64,000 nt of DNA from Halopseudomonas salina (lineage in GTDB: Bacteria > Pseudomonadota > Gammaproteobacteria > Pseudomonadales > Pseudomonadaceae), in contig NZ_VTTI01000003.1 of assembly GCF_008641105.1 (NCBI RefSeq), positions 332,981 to 396,980 on the forward strand, in the 5' to 3' direction. Position 1 is the first letter of the stretch; every line of letters begins with the position of its first letter. Made by a program: the position numbers and the translations under genes. Below the pieces are notes generated by a model that did not search any database, was not told the origin of the DNA, and was given only the letters and a program-made list of their open reading frames with translations. Shown one piece after another: positions 1 to 10,066 of this stretch.

Positions 1-1439
1 TGATACTCGTCCAGCAGCTTCTCGTGCTCAAGCCCAGTCAGACGGTGCAGACGCAGGTCAAGAATCGCCTGAGCCTGGTCGGGAGACAGGTAATACTTTC
101 CATCGCGCAGACCGAACTGCTCATCCAGACCATCCGGGCGGCAGGCATCGGCACCGGCACGTTCGACCATCTCGATTACCGCACCTGGCTCCCAGGGGTT
201 GGCGATCAGTCGCTCCTTGGCCTCACCAGAGGTCGCGGACGCCTTGATCAGAGCGATGACCGGATCGATATTGGTCAGTGCGACGGCCTGGCCTTCGAGA
301 ATGTGCCCGCGCTCACGTGCCTTGCGCAGCTCGTAGACAGTACGTCGGGTTACCACTTCCCGGCGGTGCCTTATAAAGGCATCAAGCAGCTCTTTCAGGT
401 TTAGAATGCGTGGCTGACCATCCAGCAGACCGACGATATTGATGCCGAATACATTCTGCATCTGGGTCTGGCTGTAAAGATTATTAAGTACAACCTCGGC
501 GACATCGCCCCGGCGAATCTCGATCACCACGCGCATGCCATCCTTGTCGGACTCGTCACGCAGCTCGGTGATACCTTCGATCTTCTTTTCCTTGACCAGC
601 TCGGCAATTTTCTCGATCAATCGCGCCTTGTTCAGCTGGTATGGCAGCTCATGGATGATGATCTGCTGGCGACCGCCGACTTTGTCGATATCCTCGATGG
701 TGCAGCGGGCACGCACATAGATACGCCCGCGACCAGTGTTATAGGCCTCAACGATGCCGGCACGGCCGTTGATGATGGCTGCAGTCGGAAAATCGGGCCC
801 CGGGATATATTCCATCAGCTCATCGATGGTCATGTCCGGATTTTCGATCAGCGCCAGACAGCCATTGATCACTTCGGTCAGGTTATGCGGCGGAATATTG
901 GTTGCCATGCCCACTGCGATACCGCTGGAACCGTTGACCAGCAGGTTTGGCACCTTGGTCGGCAAAACGGCGGGGATCTGTTCGGTACCGTCGTAGTTGG
1001 GTACCCAGTCGACGGTTTCCTTGTCCAGGTCAGCCAGCAACTCATGGGCCAACTTGGTCATGCGGATTTCGGTATAACGCATCGCTGCCGCATTATCGCC
1101 ATCGACCGACCCGAAGTTACCCTGTCCGTCTACCAGCAGATAGCGCAGCGAGAAAGGCTGAGCCATACGTACGATGGTGTCGTACACCGCAGAGTCGCCG
1201 TGCGGGTGATATTTACCGATAACATCACCGACCACACGGGCCGATTTCTTGTAGGGCTTGTTCCAGTCATTCTTCAGCTCGCTCATGGCGAACAGCACCC
1301 GACGGTGGACAGGCTTGAGGCCGTCACGCACGTCCGGCAACGCCCGACCGACGATGACGCTCATCGCGTAATCGAGGTAGGACTGTTTCAGCTCATCTTC
1401 GATATTGACTGGAAGGATTTCTTTGGCCAGTTCACCCAT
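1..1439 (-). CDS. gyrA: DNA gyrase subunit A, N-terminal part (runs off left edge)
   Basis: Catalytic subunit of DNA gyrase, which introduces negative supercoils using ATP together with GyrB. About 479 codons are present, starting at the ATG at 1437-1439 (protein begins MGELAKEI). The winged-helix/TOPRIM-binding core is present, with the active-site Tyr122 in AAMRYTE. The quinolone-resistance region reads [10 protein letters not shown], so positions 83 and 87 carry Ser and Asp, the susceptible residues in E. coli numbering. The C-terminal beta-pinwheel lies outside the window. The gene is transcribed leftward; the 232 bp between its start and the mtnA stop hold a GC-rich dyad but no promoter I can assign with confidence. 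Confidence 0.98.
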   Translation of the reverse strand, partial: MGELAKEILPVNIEDELKQSYLDYAMSVIVGRALPDVRDGLKPVHRRVLFAMSELKNDWNKPYKKSARVVGDVIGKYHPHGDSAVYDTIVRMAQPFSLRYLLVDGQGNFGSVDGDNAAAMRYTEIRMTKLAHELLADLDKETVDWVPNYDGTEQIPAVLPTKVPNLLVNGSSGIAVGMATNIPPHNLTEVINGCLALIENPDMTIDELMEYIPGPDFPTAAIINGRAGIVEAYNTGRGRIYVRARCTIEDIDKVGGRQQIIIHELPYQLNKARLIEKIAELVKEKKIEGITELRDESDKDGMRVVIEIRRGDVAEVVLNNLYSQTQMQNVFGINIVGLLDGQPRILNLKELLDAFIRHRREVVTRRTVYELRKARERGHILEGQAVALTNIDPVIALIKASATSGEAKERLIANPWEPGAVIEMVERAGADACRPDGLDEQFGLRDGKYYLSPDQAQAILDLRLHRLTGLEHEKLLDEY

Positions 1440-1671
1440 GAAACGGCATTCCTTTTATTGTCGGCAACGTGACGATGCCCATAGCAATTGTTCAGCGCAC
1501 TTGAAGGCCCCGCAGGGCCGCTGAAAGGCTTTTGTTGCAGCAATTCAACAGCCAAGCCCGGCGGGCCGATTAAAGCCCGATAGAATACCACAGGGCGGGC
1601 TGCGGAGGGAGCCGAAAGACTCTCCCCGGGGACTCTCTCCCACTTCAACGCCGTAAACTCTGTCAGAAAGA

Positions 1672-2751
1672 CTAGTGCAGGTGTCTGTGACTCATCAGAT
1701 CAGCCAGTTTTTTGGCATCAGGCCGTTCGACAATGCCTTTTTCGGTCACGATAACGTCGATGAGGTCAGCGGGTGTGACGTCAAACACCGGATTGAAAGC
1801 TGGTATACCGGCATCGACGGTTTGACCACCCAGGACAAACAGCTCGTCGGCAGAACGCTCTTCGATCACCACCTCGTCGGCGTTTTCCAGTGCCATGTCG
1901 ATACTGGAACTGGGGGCAACGACCATGAAGCGCAAACCATGGTGCATCGCCAGAATGGAAAGCGCATAGGTACCAATCTTGTTGATTACATCGCCGTTGG
2001 CAGCGATCCGGTCCGCTCCGACGATGACCCAGGTGATATCACGGGTCTTCATCAGATGGCCAGCAGCGGCATCCACGTGCACGCAGGCTTGGATACCCTC
2101 GCGCTGCAACTCCCAGGCAGTCAGACGTGAACCCTGAAGCCAGGGCCGGGTTTCGTCGACGAAAACGGTATCCACCAGGCCAGCAGCCTGAGCTGCACGT
2201 ATAACGCCGAGGGCCGTGCCATAGCCGCCGGTGGCCAATGCCCCCGTGTTGCAATGGGTAAGTATATTCTGCGGGGTTTTGTGATGCTTGCGGATCAGCT
2301 GCATCCCCAACTTGGCCATCGTCAGGTTGGCCTCAAGATCACTTTGATGGATCGATTGTGCCGCCTCCAGCAAGCGCGCGGGCACATCAGCGTGCGGGGC
2401 CAGTCGGGCCAGCCGGTCGCGCATCATCTTAAGCGCCCAGGACAGATTCACCGCAGTCGGCCGGGCCGCTTCAAGCATTTCAAATGCCTCTGCCAGCGCG
2501 GCTGTCCAGTCATCACTACTACCTATGGCCCGGGCCTGCAGCGCTATGCCGTAGGCACCGGCGATCCCGATTGCCGGCGCGCCACGCACCAGCATGTCTC
2601 CAATAGCCGCTGCCACCTGTGCGGCGTCGGTGCAGTCGACATACTCCTCGCGTCCCGGCAGCAGACGCTGGTCCAGCAGCCGCAGGGCATCGTTGTGCCA
2701 GGCCAGCGCGCTGAAACTGTCGGCAACATCGGTATGAACGGCTCGCTGCAT
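1672..2751 (-). CDS. mtnA: S-methyl-5-thioribose-1-phosphate isomerase
   Basis: Converts 5-methylthioribose-1-phosphate to 5-methylthioribulose-1-phosphate in the cytosolic methionine salvage pathway. The 359-residue protein has the family's catalytic pair: a Cys in THCNTGALA (about residue 167) and an Asp in [10 protein letters not shown] (about residue 247), plus [13 protein letters not shown] near residue 57. The reading frame is open further upstream, but the ATG at 2751 has GGGAG six bases ahead of it and gives the normal N-terminus, so I take that start. It is divergent from the methylthioadenosine deaminase gene, which supplies the preceding part of the same pathway in pseudomonads (deaminase, then a phosphorylase encoded elsewhere). 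Confidence 0.95.
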   Translation of the reverse strand: MQRAVHTDVADSFSALAWHNDALRLLDQRLLPGREEYVDCTDAAQVAAAIGDMLVRGAPAIGIAGAYGIALQARAIGSSDDWTAALAEAFEMLEAARPTAVNLSWALKMMRDRLARLAPHADVPARLLEAAQSIHQSDLEANLTMAKLGMQLIRKHHKTPQNILTHCNTGALATGGYGTALGVIRAAQAAGLVDTVFVDETRPWLQGSRLTAWELQREGIQACVHVDAAAGHLMKTRDITWVIVGADRIAANGDVINKIGTYALSILAMHHGLRFMVVAPSSSIDMALENADEVVIEERSADELFVLGGQTVDAGIPAFNPVFDVTPADLIDVIVTEKGIVERPDAKKLADLMSHRHLH

Positions 2752-2843
2752 GAATAACTCCCAAAACGCCATTATACCTGCGGCCGCCACCTGCTGACGA
2801 ACATGGAAATGAAAAGCCGCTGCACCTCGGATCAGGCAGACGC

Positions 2844-2849
2844 TATACT
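2844..2849 (+). promoter_or_regulatory. -10-like box for mtaD operon
   Basis: TATACT lies 28 bases before the chosen mtaD start. A transcript from here would begin near 2856. The -35 region (around 2821) matches the consensus poorly, so this is a suggestion only. Confidence 0.3.
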
Positions 2850-2877
2850 GCCCGGCATGATCCAAGACGAACTCCCC

Positions 2878-4218
2878 ATGACACCCCTACCCGAGCAGAT
2901 AGACCTGCTGATTCTGCCGAGCTGGATAGTGCCTGTGATCCCCGCAGGCACTGTACTGGCAGAGCACGCCCTGGCCGTGAATGAGGGCCGCATTGTCGGC
3001 ATCATTACCCGCACCCAGGCCGCCAACGTGCAGGCCAGAGTGCGGCGTGAACTGCCGGGCCACGTGCTCATACCGGGCCTGATAAACGCCCATGGTCACG
3101 CCGCGATGAGCCTATTTCGGGGCCTGGCTGACGATCTTCCACTGATGACCTGGCTGCAGGAGCACATCTGGCCGGCCGAAGCTCGTTGGGTCAACCAGGA
3201 CTTCATCCGCCTGGGCACCCGACTCGCCATCGCCGAGATGCTGCGCGGCGGTACAACCTGCTTCGCCGACATGTACTTTCACCCTGAGGTTGCTGCAGAG
3301 GCGGCCATCGAGGCGGGCATACGGGCGCAGCTGGCCTTCCCGGTGATTGACAATCCGATTCCAGGGGCGCGGGACAGCGCAGAAGCAACCGCCAAAGGAC
3401 TGAAGCTGCGCGACGAGTTGCAGCACAACTCGCTGATAAATGTCGCATTCGGCCCCCACTCCCCCTACACGGTGGGTGACACCACGCTGGCGAACGTACG
3501 GATGCTCGCCGACGAACTGGAAATGCCGGTACACATGCATGTTCACGAGACAGCAGGGGAAGTATCAGATGCTCTTGCCCAGGGCAGTCAACGACCATTG
3601 CAGCGCCTCAAAACGCTGGGATTGCTGAATCCGAGAATGCAAGCGGTGCACATGACCCAGATCAACGATGAAGATCTCGAGCTGCTGATCAATCATGGCG
3701 TTTCGGTGATTCACTGCCCTGAATCGAACATGAAGCTGGCCAGTGGCGTCTGTCCCGTGCAGCGGCTGATTGATGCCGGCGTGAATGTAGCCCTGGGTAC
3801 CGACGGTGCGGCCAGCAACAACGATCTGGACATGTTTGGTGAAATGCGCACCGCCTCTCTGCTGGCCAAGAGCAGCACCGGCCTGTCCACCGCCCTCACC
3901 GCCCATCAGGCCTTGCATATGGCTACCATGGGTGGCGCGCTGGCAATGGGTATTGCCGAGGACACTGGATCGCTGGAGGTCGGCAAATCGGCGGATATTG
4001 CGGCAGTCGATCTCTCTGCCCTGATCCATCAGCCGGTTTACCATCCGGTTTCTCAACTGCTCTACACCTGCAACGCCAGCCAGGTAGCCCATGTCTGGGT
4101 GGCCGGTCGCGAAAAAGTCAACGCCGGCCAGCTCATACTGCCCGATCAGGACGGGCTGCTCGCCGCCGTCAAACAGTGGTCACAACAGATTCTAGAGAGG
4201 GATGAAGATCATGCTTAA
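2878..4218 (+). CDS. mtaD: 5-methylthioadenosine/S-adenosylhomocysteine deaminase (TRZ/ATZ amidohydrolase)
   Basis: Amidohydrolase-superfamily zinc enzyme expected to deaminate methylthioadenosine to methylthioinosine, the route used by Pseudomonas before MtnA. Metal-site motifs are visible: NAHGH at about residues 70-74, HMHVHET, and [12 protein letters not shown] towards the C-terminus. The frame is open from 2803; I start at the ATG at 2878 because it lies after the likely -10 box and gives the usual N-terminal length (446 residues); the ATG at 2857 is an alternative. The stop overlaps the ubiG start by 8 bases, indicating a mtaD-ubiG-mupP-yciK operon. Substrate assignment rests on family and context; related members act on chlorinated triazines or guanine. 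Confidence 0.88.
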   Translation: MTPLPEQIDLLILPSWIVPVIPAGTVLAEHALAVNEGRIVGIITRTQAANVQARVRRELPGHVLIPGLINAHGHAAMSLFRGLADDLPLMTWLQEHIWPAEARWVNQDFIRLGTRLAIAEMLRGGTTCFADMYFHPEVAAEAAIEAGIRAQLAFPVIDNPIPGARDSAEATAKGLKLRDELQHNSLINVAFGPHSPYTVGDTTLANVRMLADELEMPVHMHVHETAGEVSDALAQGSQRPLQRLKTLGLLNPRMQAVHMTQINDEDLELLINHGVSVIHCPESNMKLASGVCPVQRLIDAGVNVALGTDGAASNNDLDMFGEMRTASLLAKSSTGLSTALTAHQALHMATMGGALAMGIAEDTGSLEVGKSADIAAVDLSALIHQPVYHPVSQLLYTCNASQVAHVWVAGREKVNAGQLILPDQDGLLAAVKQWSQQILERDEDHA

Positions 4219-4909
4219 CGTCGATCGCGCCGAAATTGCCAAGTTCGAAGCCCTGGCCAGCCGCTGGTGGGACCGCAATAGCGAGTTCAAGCCGCTGCAT
4301 CAGATCAACCCACTGCGCACCAACTGGATCGAGCAGAAAGTCGGTCTGGCCGGCATGGAAATCCTCGATGTGGGCTGCGGCGGTGGCATTCTCGCCGAAG
4401 CCATGGCCTTGCGTGGCGCCAAGGTGACCGGCATCGACATGGGCGAAGCGCCGCTCGCCGTAGCCCGGCTGCATCAGCTGGAGTCGGGCGTGGAAGTGGA
4501 CTACCAGCAGACAACTGCCGAGCAGATGGCAGAAGCATATCCGGAACGTTTCGATATCGTTACCTGCCTGGAAATGCTTGAACATGTGCCGGACCCCAGC
4601 TCGGTCATCCGTGCCTGCGCTACGCTGGTCAAGCCAGGCGGACATGTCTTTTTCTCCACGATCAATCGCAACCCCAAGTCATTTGTGTTTGCCATTGTAG
4701 GGGCCGAATACATTCTCAAGCTGCTGCCGCGGGGCACCCACGAATTCGCCAAATTCATCAAGCCCGCCGAACTCGGAGGCTGGTCGCGTGAAGCAGGTCT
4801 GGATATGCAGGACATCATCGGACTGACCTACAACCCGCTGACGAAGATCTACAAGCTCGAGCAGAATGTCGACGTGAACTACATGATCCACACACAGCGG
4901 AGTCTGTGA
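4211..4909 (+). CDS. ubiG: Bifunctional 2-polyprenyl-6-hydroxyphenol / 3-demethylubiquinol O-methyltransferase
   Basis: SAM-dependent methyltransferase catalysing both O-methylations in ubiquinone synthesis. The 232-residue protein carries the glycine-rich SAM motif [12 protein letters not shown] at about residue 56 and the family N-terminus [14 protein letters not shown]...WWD. The ATG at 4211 is preferred over 4202 because GAGAGGG then sits about ten bases upstream, and it matches the family length. It overlaps the end of mtaD by 8 bases and is followed after 4 bases by mupP, so the genes are probably co-transcribed and translationally coupled. Confidence 0.96.
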   Translation: MLNVDRAEIAKFEALASRWWDRNSEFKPLHQINPLRTNWIEQKVGLAGMEILDVGCGGGILAEAMALRGAKVTGIDMGEAPLAVARLHQLESGVEVDYQQTTAEQMAEAYPERFDIVTCLEMLEHVPDPSSVIRACATLVKPGGHVFFSTINRNPKSFVFAIVGAEYILKLLPRGTHEFAKFIKPAELGGWSREAGLDMQDIIGLTYNPLTKIYKLEQNVDVNYMIHTQRSL

Positions 4910-4913
4910 GCGC

Positions 4914-5594
4914 ATGCTGACCAGTGTTCTCTTTGATCTGGACGGCACGCTGATCGATACCGCTGATGATTTCATGGCTATTGTTTGCGCCATGCGCAGC
5001 GAGGCCGGCCTGACTGCCGTGGACGATGCGCTGGTTCGCAACCGGGTATCCGACGGATCAGCCGGCATGCTGGCCGCAGCTTATGCGATCGAAGCCGATG
5101 ACCCGCAAATGAAGGATCTGCGCAGCGAGTTCCTGCTGCGCTACGAGCGCGACCTGGCCGCCCATGCCCGTCTTTATCCAGGCGTTGCTGAACTCCTTGC
5201 GTGGCTGGAAGCCGAGAATCTTCCCTGGGGCGTCGTGACCAACAAACTCAGTCGCTTCAGCACCCCGTTGCTTGAAGCCATGGGGCTGGGTAATCGCTGC
5301 TGCAGTCTGGTCTGTCCCGACCATGTCATCCAGGGCAAACCGCATCCCGAGTCACTGCTCAAGGCATGCCGGGACATGCGTACCGATCCGCAGCACTCGG
5401 TCTTCGTCGGTGATCACCTGCGTGATATCCAGGCCGGCCGCGCCGCCGGGATGGCGACGGTAGCCGCACTATATGGCTACATCCCTCCGGATCAGAATCC
5501 AGCTTCGTGGCAAGCCACATACAGCATCCAATCCCCCGCTGAACTACGCCCATGGCTTCAGACCAGACGCATCCAGGAGACTCCCGATGTTTGA
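4914..5594 (+). CDS. mupP: N-acetylmuramic acid 6-phosphate phosphatase (HAD family)
   Basis: HAD-superfamily phosphatase of 226 residues. In pseudomonads this gene, downstream of ubiG, is MupP, which dephosphorylates MurNAc-6-phosphate in peptidoglycan recycling and so influences fosfomycin susceptibility and AmpC induction. Motif I is FDLDGTLIDT with nucleophile Asp8 and acid/base Asp10; VTNK forms motif II, GKPHPE contains the motif III Lys and VGDHLRDI is motif IV. The family was long annotated as phosphoglycolate phosphatase (Gph), which remains possible by sequence alone; the ubiG-mupP-yciK context favours MupP. Confidence 0.9.
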   Translation: MLTSVLFDLDGTLIDTADDFMAIVCAMRSEAGLTAVDDALVRNRVSDGSAGMLAAAYAIEADDPQMKDLRSEFLLRYERDLAAHARLYPGVAELLAWLEAENLPWGVVTNKLSRFSTPLLEAMGLGNRCCSLVCPDHVIQGKPHPESLLKACRDMRTDPQHSVFVGDHLRDIQAGRAAGMATVAALYGYIPPDQNPASWQATYSIQSPAELRPWLQTRRIQETPDV

Positions 5595-6327
5595 TTACAA
5601 AGCCCCTCAGAACCTACTCGTCGATCGCGTTATCCTGGTTACCGGGGCCGGAGACGGGATCGGCCGCGCCTGCGCGCTCAGCTGCGCCGCCCATGGCGCA
5701 ACTGTCGTGCTCATCGGCCGAACTCCCTCCAAGCTCGAAGCGGTATACGACGAGATAGAAGCAGCCGGCTATCCACGGCCGGCCATGTGCCCGCTGAATC
5801 TGGAAACGGCACTCGAGAAGGATTATCAGGATCTGGCCGATCAGCTGTTCGACACCTTCGGCAAGCTTGATGGCCTGGTACATAATGCGGCGCTACTGGG
5901 TCCACGAACCATGCTGGACAACGTCAAGGCCGAGGCCTGGCTGCAGCTGATGCAGGTCAATGTGAATGCGCCCTTCCTGCTGACCAAGGCAATGATGCCT
6001 TTGTTGCGTCAATCCACAGATGCTTCGGTGGTCTGCGTATCCTCCAGTGTGGGGCGCAAGGGCAAGGCTTACTGGGGGCCTTATGCGGTGAGCAAATTTG
6101 CCATTGAGGGGCTTATGCAAGTGCTCGCCGACGAGCAGGAGGGTACCAGCGCGATCCGCGTCAACAGCCTCAACCCTGGGGCAACGCGTACCTCTATGCG
6201 CAAGGCTGCGTATCCCGGAGAGCCACCGGAAAAGAATCCCGAGCCATCAGAGATCATGCCGGCGTTTCTGTATCTGCTCGGACCTGACAGTAAGAACACC
6301 AACGGACAGGCGCTTGACGCCCAATAG
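5587..6327 (+). CDS. yciK: YciK-family short-chain dehydrogenase/reductase
   Basis: Classical SDR of 246 residues with the cofactor motif TGAGDGIG (residues 19-26), NAALLG in the middle and the catalytic Ser...YAVSK group around residue 165. YciK proteins are NAD(P)-dependent oxidoreductases of unsettled physiological substrate. The start at 5587 follows AGGAGA by about six bases and overlaps the mupP stop by 8 bases; the open frame further upstream is inside mupP and is not used. It is the last gene of the mtaD-ubiG-mupP-yciK run. Confidence 0.93.
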   Translation: MFDYKAPQNLLVDRVILVTGAGDGIGRACALSCAAHGATVVLIGRTPSKLEAVYDEIEAAGYPRPAMCPLNLETALEKDYQDLADQLFDTFGKLDGLVHNAALLGPRTMLDNVKAEAWLQLMQVNVNAPFLLTKAMMPLLRQSTDASVVCVSSSVGRKGKAYWGPYAVSKFAIEGLMQVLADEQEGTSAIRVNSLNPGATRTSMRKAAYPGEPPEKNPEPSEIMPAFLYLLGPDSKNTNGQALDAQ

Positions 6328-6374
6328 CCAGCATTTTGACATTGGTGTGGCATCGCACTGCCCAGCCCCTGTTA

Positions 6375-6400
6375 CTGTGCGGCAATTTTCTGCCGCACAG
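6375..6400 (+). terminator. Hairpin after yciK, possible terminator
   Basis: A perfect 10-bp stem (CTGTGCGGCA / TGCCGCACAG) with a six-base loop lies 48 bases after the yciK stop. No U-tract follows immediately, so rho-independent termination is uncertain. Confidence 0.4.
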
Positions 6401-6514
6401 CCTGCAGAAAAGACCAAGAAATTCTACAAGAATTTGTTTTAAATACAGTTTTTATTAGTGGCACGCAACCTGCATTAGTTCGGATAACCCCAATACCGGC
6501 GCGCAGGACTGCAC

Positions 6515-7444
6515 ATGACTCTGACCCAGGGTAATACCATAGATTTTGATTCTGCCCGCCTCAAGTTGAGCGAGAACGCGAGCACTGTCGCAGTCTTGCC
6601 CGCACAAACCAACCTTATCAGCCTCGCAGCGGTACAGGACAAGCTCACACAGAGTCTGCAAACATCGCTGGAGCTTGATCGCATTCTCGAACTTTTCTTC
6701 CAGGAACTCCGTGCCTATCTTGGCCTTGACTGCCTGGATTACCGGCTCGAAGGAAGAAACCTTCACCACCGCATCGGGCAACCGAGTCTGCATCGCTGCA
6801 GCTACCGGATGACCCATGAAGGCAGCTTTTTGGGTGAGATCCAGTTCGGCCGGAAAAAGCGCTTCACCGAAGCCCATCTGAAAACACTGGAAACCCTGCT
6901 GGGTAACCTGCTCTATCCGCTGCGCAATGCACTCCTTTACCGCGAAGCGGTTTACTGCGCGCACAACGATAGTCTGACCGGGGTGGGCAATCGCCTGGCA
7001 ATGGACCGCGCCCTGGATCGCGAGGTAAGGCTTTCAATCAGAAATCGCTCGACCCTTTCCCTGCTGGTGCTGGATATCGATTACTTCAAGCAGATCAATG
7101 ATCAATATGGCCATGCGTGCGGAGATGACGCGCTCAAGGCGGTAGTCAATTGCATACGCAATTGCCTGCGCGGCGCCGACGACATATTTCGCATGGGCGG
7201 TGAGGAGTTTGTGATCCTGCTGGGTGACACCGCAGCCAATGAAGCCCGAATGGTTGCCGAGCGTATCCGCTGCGCTATCGAGGAAATGCAGTTTCAGACT
7301 GATGGTATTTCGATTCCAATAACAGCCAGTCTGGGCGTCGCTACCCGCCGGCCGGATGAAGGCATTCGGGAGATTCTGGATCGCTGTGACAAGCTTATGT
7401 ACTGCGCCAAGCGAGCCGGCCGTAACCGGATCGCAGCGCAGTAA
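6515..7444 (+). CDS. Diguanylate cyclase with N-terminal GAF-like region
   Basis: Predicted to make cyclic di-GMP from two GTP. The 309-residue protein has a C-terminal GGDEF domain (from about residue 145) with active-site GGEEF near residue 227 and an intact allosteric inhibition site RGAD five residues before it, so product feedback is expected. The N-terminal ~140 residues look like a GAF-type sensory fold and contain no membrane segment or signal peptide, so the enzyme is cytosolic and its ligand is unknown. It stands alone between yciK and the convergent rluB gene. Confidence 0.92.
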   Translation: MTLTQGNTIDFDSARLKLSENASTVAVLPAQTNLISLAAVQDKLTQSLQTSLELDRILELFFQELRAYLGLDCLDYRLEGRNLHHRIGQPSLHRCSYRMTHEGSFLGEIQFGRKKRFTEAHLKTLETLLGNLLYPLRNALLYREAVYCAHNDSLTGVGNRLAMDRALDREVRLSIRNRSTLSLLVLDIDYFKQINDQYGHACGDDALKAVVNCIRNCLRGADDIFRMGGEEFVILLGDTAANEARMVAERIRCAIEEMQFQTDGISIPITASLGVATRRPDEGIREILDRCDKLMYCAKRAGRNRIAAQ

Positions 7445-7448
7445 CACG

Positions 7449-8333
7449 TTATTTCCTGCCGTGGGGTACCTTGGTGCGACGTACGGTACGAGCCTGGTGC
7501 ATTGATGGCTTGCGGGCCATGCGCTGCATCTTCTCTTTATCGCTGGTTTTCATCGCCGGCAATGCAATCGCCTCCAGTCCGACTTCCTGGCTGAGCGCAT
7601 CAATTTCGTTTTGCTTCATTTCCCGCCAGCGACCTACAGGTAGTTCAGGACCAAGAAAAACCGGCCCGAAACGTACGCGCTTGAGGCGGTTGACCCGCAT
7701 ACCCTGAGACTCCCACAGGCGGCGCACCTCGCGATTACGGCCTTCCATCAAACAGACGTGGTACCAGCGATTGATACCCTCCCCGCCCGAGGCAACAATG
7801 TCCGTAAAGCGTGCCGGGCCATCATCCAGCATGACTCCGGTCTTCAGGCGTTCAATCATCTCATCATCGACTTCGCCCATCACCCGCACCGCGTACTCGC
7901 GATCCATCTGATAAGAGGGATGCATCAGCCGGTTAGCCAGCTCGCCATCGGTAGTGAACAGCAGCAGTCCCGAAGTATTGATATCCAGACGACCGATATT
8001 GATCCAGCGACCATGCTTCAGGCGTGGCAGGCGGTCAAAAACGGTGGGGCGGCCCTCAGGGTCATCGCGGGTGCATACCTCGCCTTCGGGCTTGTTGTAG
8101 AGCATAACGCGACGGGCTTCTTCATTGGCGATGTCGCGCTTGACCGGGCGACCATCTACCAGAATCTGATCCAGGCTATCGACTCGGCAGCCGAGGCTGG
8201 CAATCTGCCCGTTGACGCTGATCCGTCCGCCTTCTATCCAGGATTCGATTTCGCGCCGCGAGCCAAGCCCGACGCGGGCAAGAACCTTCTGCAGCTTTTC
8301 CCCGGTAACGGGGTTTGAGGGTTGGTCTGTCAT
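7449..8333 (-). CDS. rluB: 23S rRNA pseudouridine(2605) synthase
   Basis: RsuA-family pseudouridine synthase of 294 residues that modifies 23S rRNA. An S4 RNA-binding domain occupies about residues 11-60 (LQKVLARVGLGSRR), followed by the catalytic domain with active-site Asp117 in GRLDINTSGLLL. A GTG nine bases upstream keeps the frame open, but GGGAGG abuts it, whereas the ATG at 8333 has ideal spacing. The C-terminus is a basic tail (about 35 residues) common in RluB. It lies downstream of scpB, as in many pseudomonads. Confidence 0.95.
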   Translation of the reverse strand: MTDQPSNPVTGEKLQKVLARVGLGSRREIESWIEGGRISVNGQIASLGCRVDSLDQILVDGRPVKRDIANEEARRVMLYNKPEGEVCTRDDPEGRPTVFDRLPRLKHGRWINIGRLDINTSGLLLFTTDGELANRLMHPSYQMDREYAVRVMGEVDDEMIERLKTGVMLDDGPARFTDIVASGGEGINRWYHVCLMEGRNREVRRLWESQGMRVNRLKRVRFGPVFLGPELPVGRWREMKQNEIDALSQEVGLEAIALPAMKTSDKEKMQRMARKPSMHQARTVRRTKVPHGRK

Positions 8334-8410
8334 GCTGGGCACCTCCCGGTGTAATGGTAAATCGTGACCGGTAATCTTAACACCGCGACAGGTAGTCGAC
8401 CAGCCGATTG

Positions 8411-9193
8411 TCAGCGCCCTTCGTCGCCCTCGTAGCCCTCATCACCGCCCCCATCACCGGGGCTCAACTCATCGGGTCGCAAATCATCGAAATCGGTCTT
8501 GATATTCGATTCCATGGAACCCAGCTCGGCCATCAGCGCGTGGAAGCCGGTTTCTGCTGCTTCACGATCCAGCGGCTGAAGCGGCTCGAAAGGCATCCAT
8601 GGAGCAGTCTCATCCTGATCCGCGCCGGCTCCTTCGTCCTGCAAACCGAGCTCCGGCTCCATCTGGTCGAGATCGCGTATCTCCGCCAGGGGCGGCAGTT
8701 CGCTGAGACTACGCAGATTGAAATGATCAAGAAACTGGCGGGTGGTTGCATACATGGCCGGACGACCGGGTACATCGCGATGCCCGACTATGCGCACCCA
8801 CTCACGTTCGAGCAAAGTCTTGACGATATGGCTGCTGACCGCCACACCCCGGACGTCCTCGATTTCCCCGCGGGTAATGGGCTGGCGATAGGCAATCAGG
8901 GCCAGGGTTTCCAGCATTGCCCGGGAATAGCGCTGGGGTCTTTCCTCCCAGAGCCTGCTGACCCAGGGAGAAAAGGATTCGCGCACCTGCAGACGCCAGC
9001 CGCTGGCAACCTCGCGCAGCTCGATACTGCGGCCTTCATAATGGCTGGCCAAGCTGGCCAGCGCGCTACGCAGCTCATCCAACCCAGGCTCACGGCCCTC
9101 ATCGAAGAGTTCGCGCAGGCGCTCAAGACTCAGCGGGCGACCAGCGGCAAGCAAGGCCGCTTCCACTATCTGCTCAATCGTCGGCTGGGACAT
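8411..9193 (-). CDS. scpB: Segregation and condensation protein B
   Basis: Winged-helix partner of the ScpA kleisin in the SMC-ScpAB condensin that compacts and segregates chromosomes. 260 residues; the N-terminal two winged-helix units cover about residues 1-170, and the C-terminus is a long acidic, Gly/Asp/Glu-rich tail typical of Pseudomonas ScpB. The ATG at 9193 has GAGG five bases upstream and is preferred to the in-frame GTG at 9199. The start lies inside the last 20 bases of scpA, so translation is probably coupled. Confidence 0.95.
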   Translation of the reverse strand: MSQPTIEQIVEAALLAAGRPLSLERLRELFDEGREPGLDELRSALASLASHYEGRSIELREVASGWRLQVRESFSPWVSRLWEERPQRYSRAMLETLALIAYRQPITRGEIEDVRGVAVSSHIVKTLLEREWVRIVGHRDVPGRPAMYATTRQFLDHFNLRSLSELPPLAEIRDLDQMEPELGLQDEGAGADQDETAPWMPFEPLQPLDREAAETGFHALMAELGSMESNIKTDFDDLRPDELSPGDGGGDEGYEGDEGR

Positions 9194-10064
9194 CGTCACC
9201 TCGCACTTTCACGTGTATGGGTGAAAAGGCATCACCCTGGACCAGATCGATCAGCTGCTCCTTGACCAGCTCGAGCACCGCCATAAAAGTAACCACCACG
9301 CCCAGCTTACCCTCCCCGGCTGTGAACAGGCTGACGAAAGGAACAAATTGCTGACCACGCAACCGGTCCAGCACTTCGGCCATACGTTCACGCGTTGAGA
9401 GAATTTCACGGGTAACCTGGTGGCTTTCAAACATGTCGGCACGGCGCAACACTTCCGACAGTGCCAGTAGCAGCTCCTGCATATCCACCTCCGGATGAGC
9501 CCGGCGGTTCTGCACCTGGGGCGCCTCTGCGCTGGCCACAGCAGTATCACGGCCGACTCGGCTGAGGCCATCAATGTCTTCGGCGGCCTGCTTGAAGCGC
9601 TCGTATTCCTGCAGTCGGCGGATCAGCTCGGCACGAGGATCATGCTCTTCGTCTTCGTCCTCTGCATGCCTGGGCAGCAGCATGCGTGACTTGATCTCGG
9701 CCAGCATCGCCGCCATCACCAGATATTCGGCGGCCAGCTCAAGACGCACCACCTTCATCAACTCGACATACCCCATGTACTGCTTGGTAATCTCGGCAAC
9801 AGGGATTTCCAGGATGTCGATATTCTGGCGACGAATCAGATAAAGCAAAAGATCAAGAGGACCTTCAAAGGCTTCGAGAAAAACCTCCAGGGCCTCGGGC
9901 GGGATGTAGAGGTCCTGGGGCATTTCAGTGACTGCCTTGCCATGCACCATGGCAAAGGGCATTTCCTGCTGGCGACCGGCTACCAGTTGCGACGGCAGAC
10001 TCGCAGCGACCTGGGGCGTAATAATGACGCTCTCTGGCTGCGGGTCACGCTCATCGCCGCTCAT
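9174..10064 (-). CDS. scpA: Segregation and condensation protein A
   Basis: Kleisin that bridges the SMC heads and binds ScpB. The 296-residue protein has the N-terminal signature FEGPLDLLLYLIRRQNIDI (about residues 66-84), a central acidic, variable linker and the C-terminal winged helix ending in EGKLGVVVTFMAVLELVK. An extra ~45-residue N-terminal arm precedes the kleisin domain, as often in pseudomonads. It follows trpS by two bases and overlaps scpB by 20 bases, so trpS-scpA-scpB form an operon. Confidence 0.95.
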   Translation of the reverse strand: MSGDERDPQPESVIITPQVAASLPSQLVAGRQQEMPFAMVHGKAVTEMPQDLYIPPEALEVFLEAFEGPLDLLLYLIRRQNIDILEIPVAEITKQYMGYVELMKVVRLELAAEYLVMAAMLAEIKSRMLLPRHAEDEDEEHDPRAELIRRLQEYERFKQAAEDIDGLSRVGRDTAVASAEAPQVQNRRAHPEVDMQELLLALSEVLRRADMFESHQVTREILSTRERMAEVLDRLRGQQFVPFVSLFTAGEGKLGVVVTFMAVLELVKEQLIDLVQGDAFSPIHVKVRGDDVPADD

Positions 10065-10066
10065 GC

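Noticed and set aside
1150..1215. Possible quinolone-resistance change in gyrA
   Set aside because: Residues 83 and 87 read Ser and Asp, the susceptible state.
651..1472. 273-codon plus-strand open frame opposite gyrA
   Set aside because: It lies wholly antisense to conserved gyrA codons and its product has no plausible composition; a GC-rich shadow frame.
1440..1671. Structured leader or small RNA upstream of gyrA
   Set aside because: Only a short GC-rich dyad is visible; no conserved RNA motif or convincing promoter.
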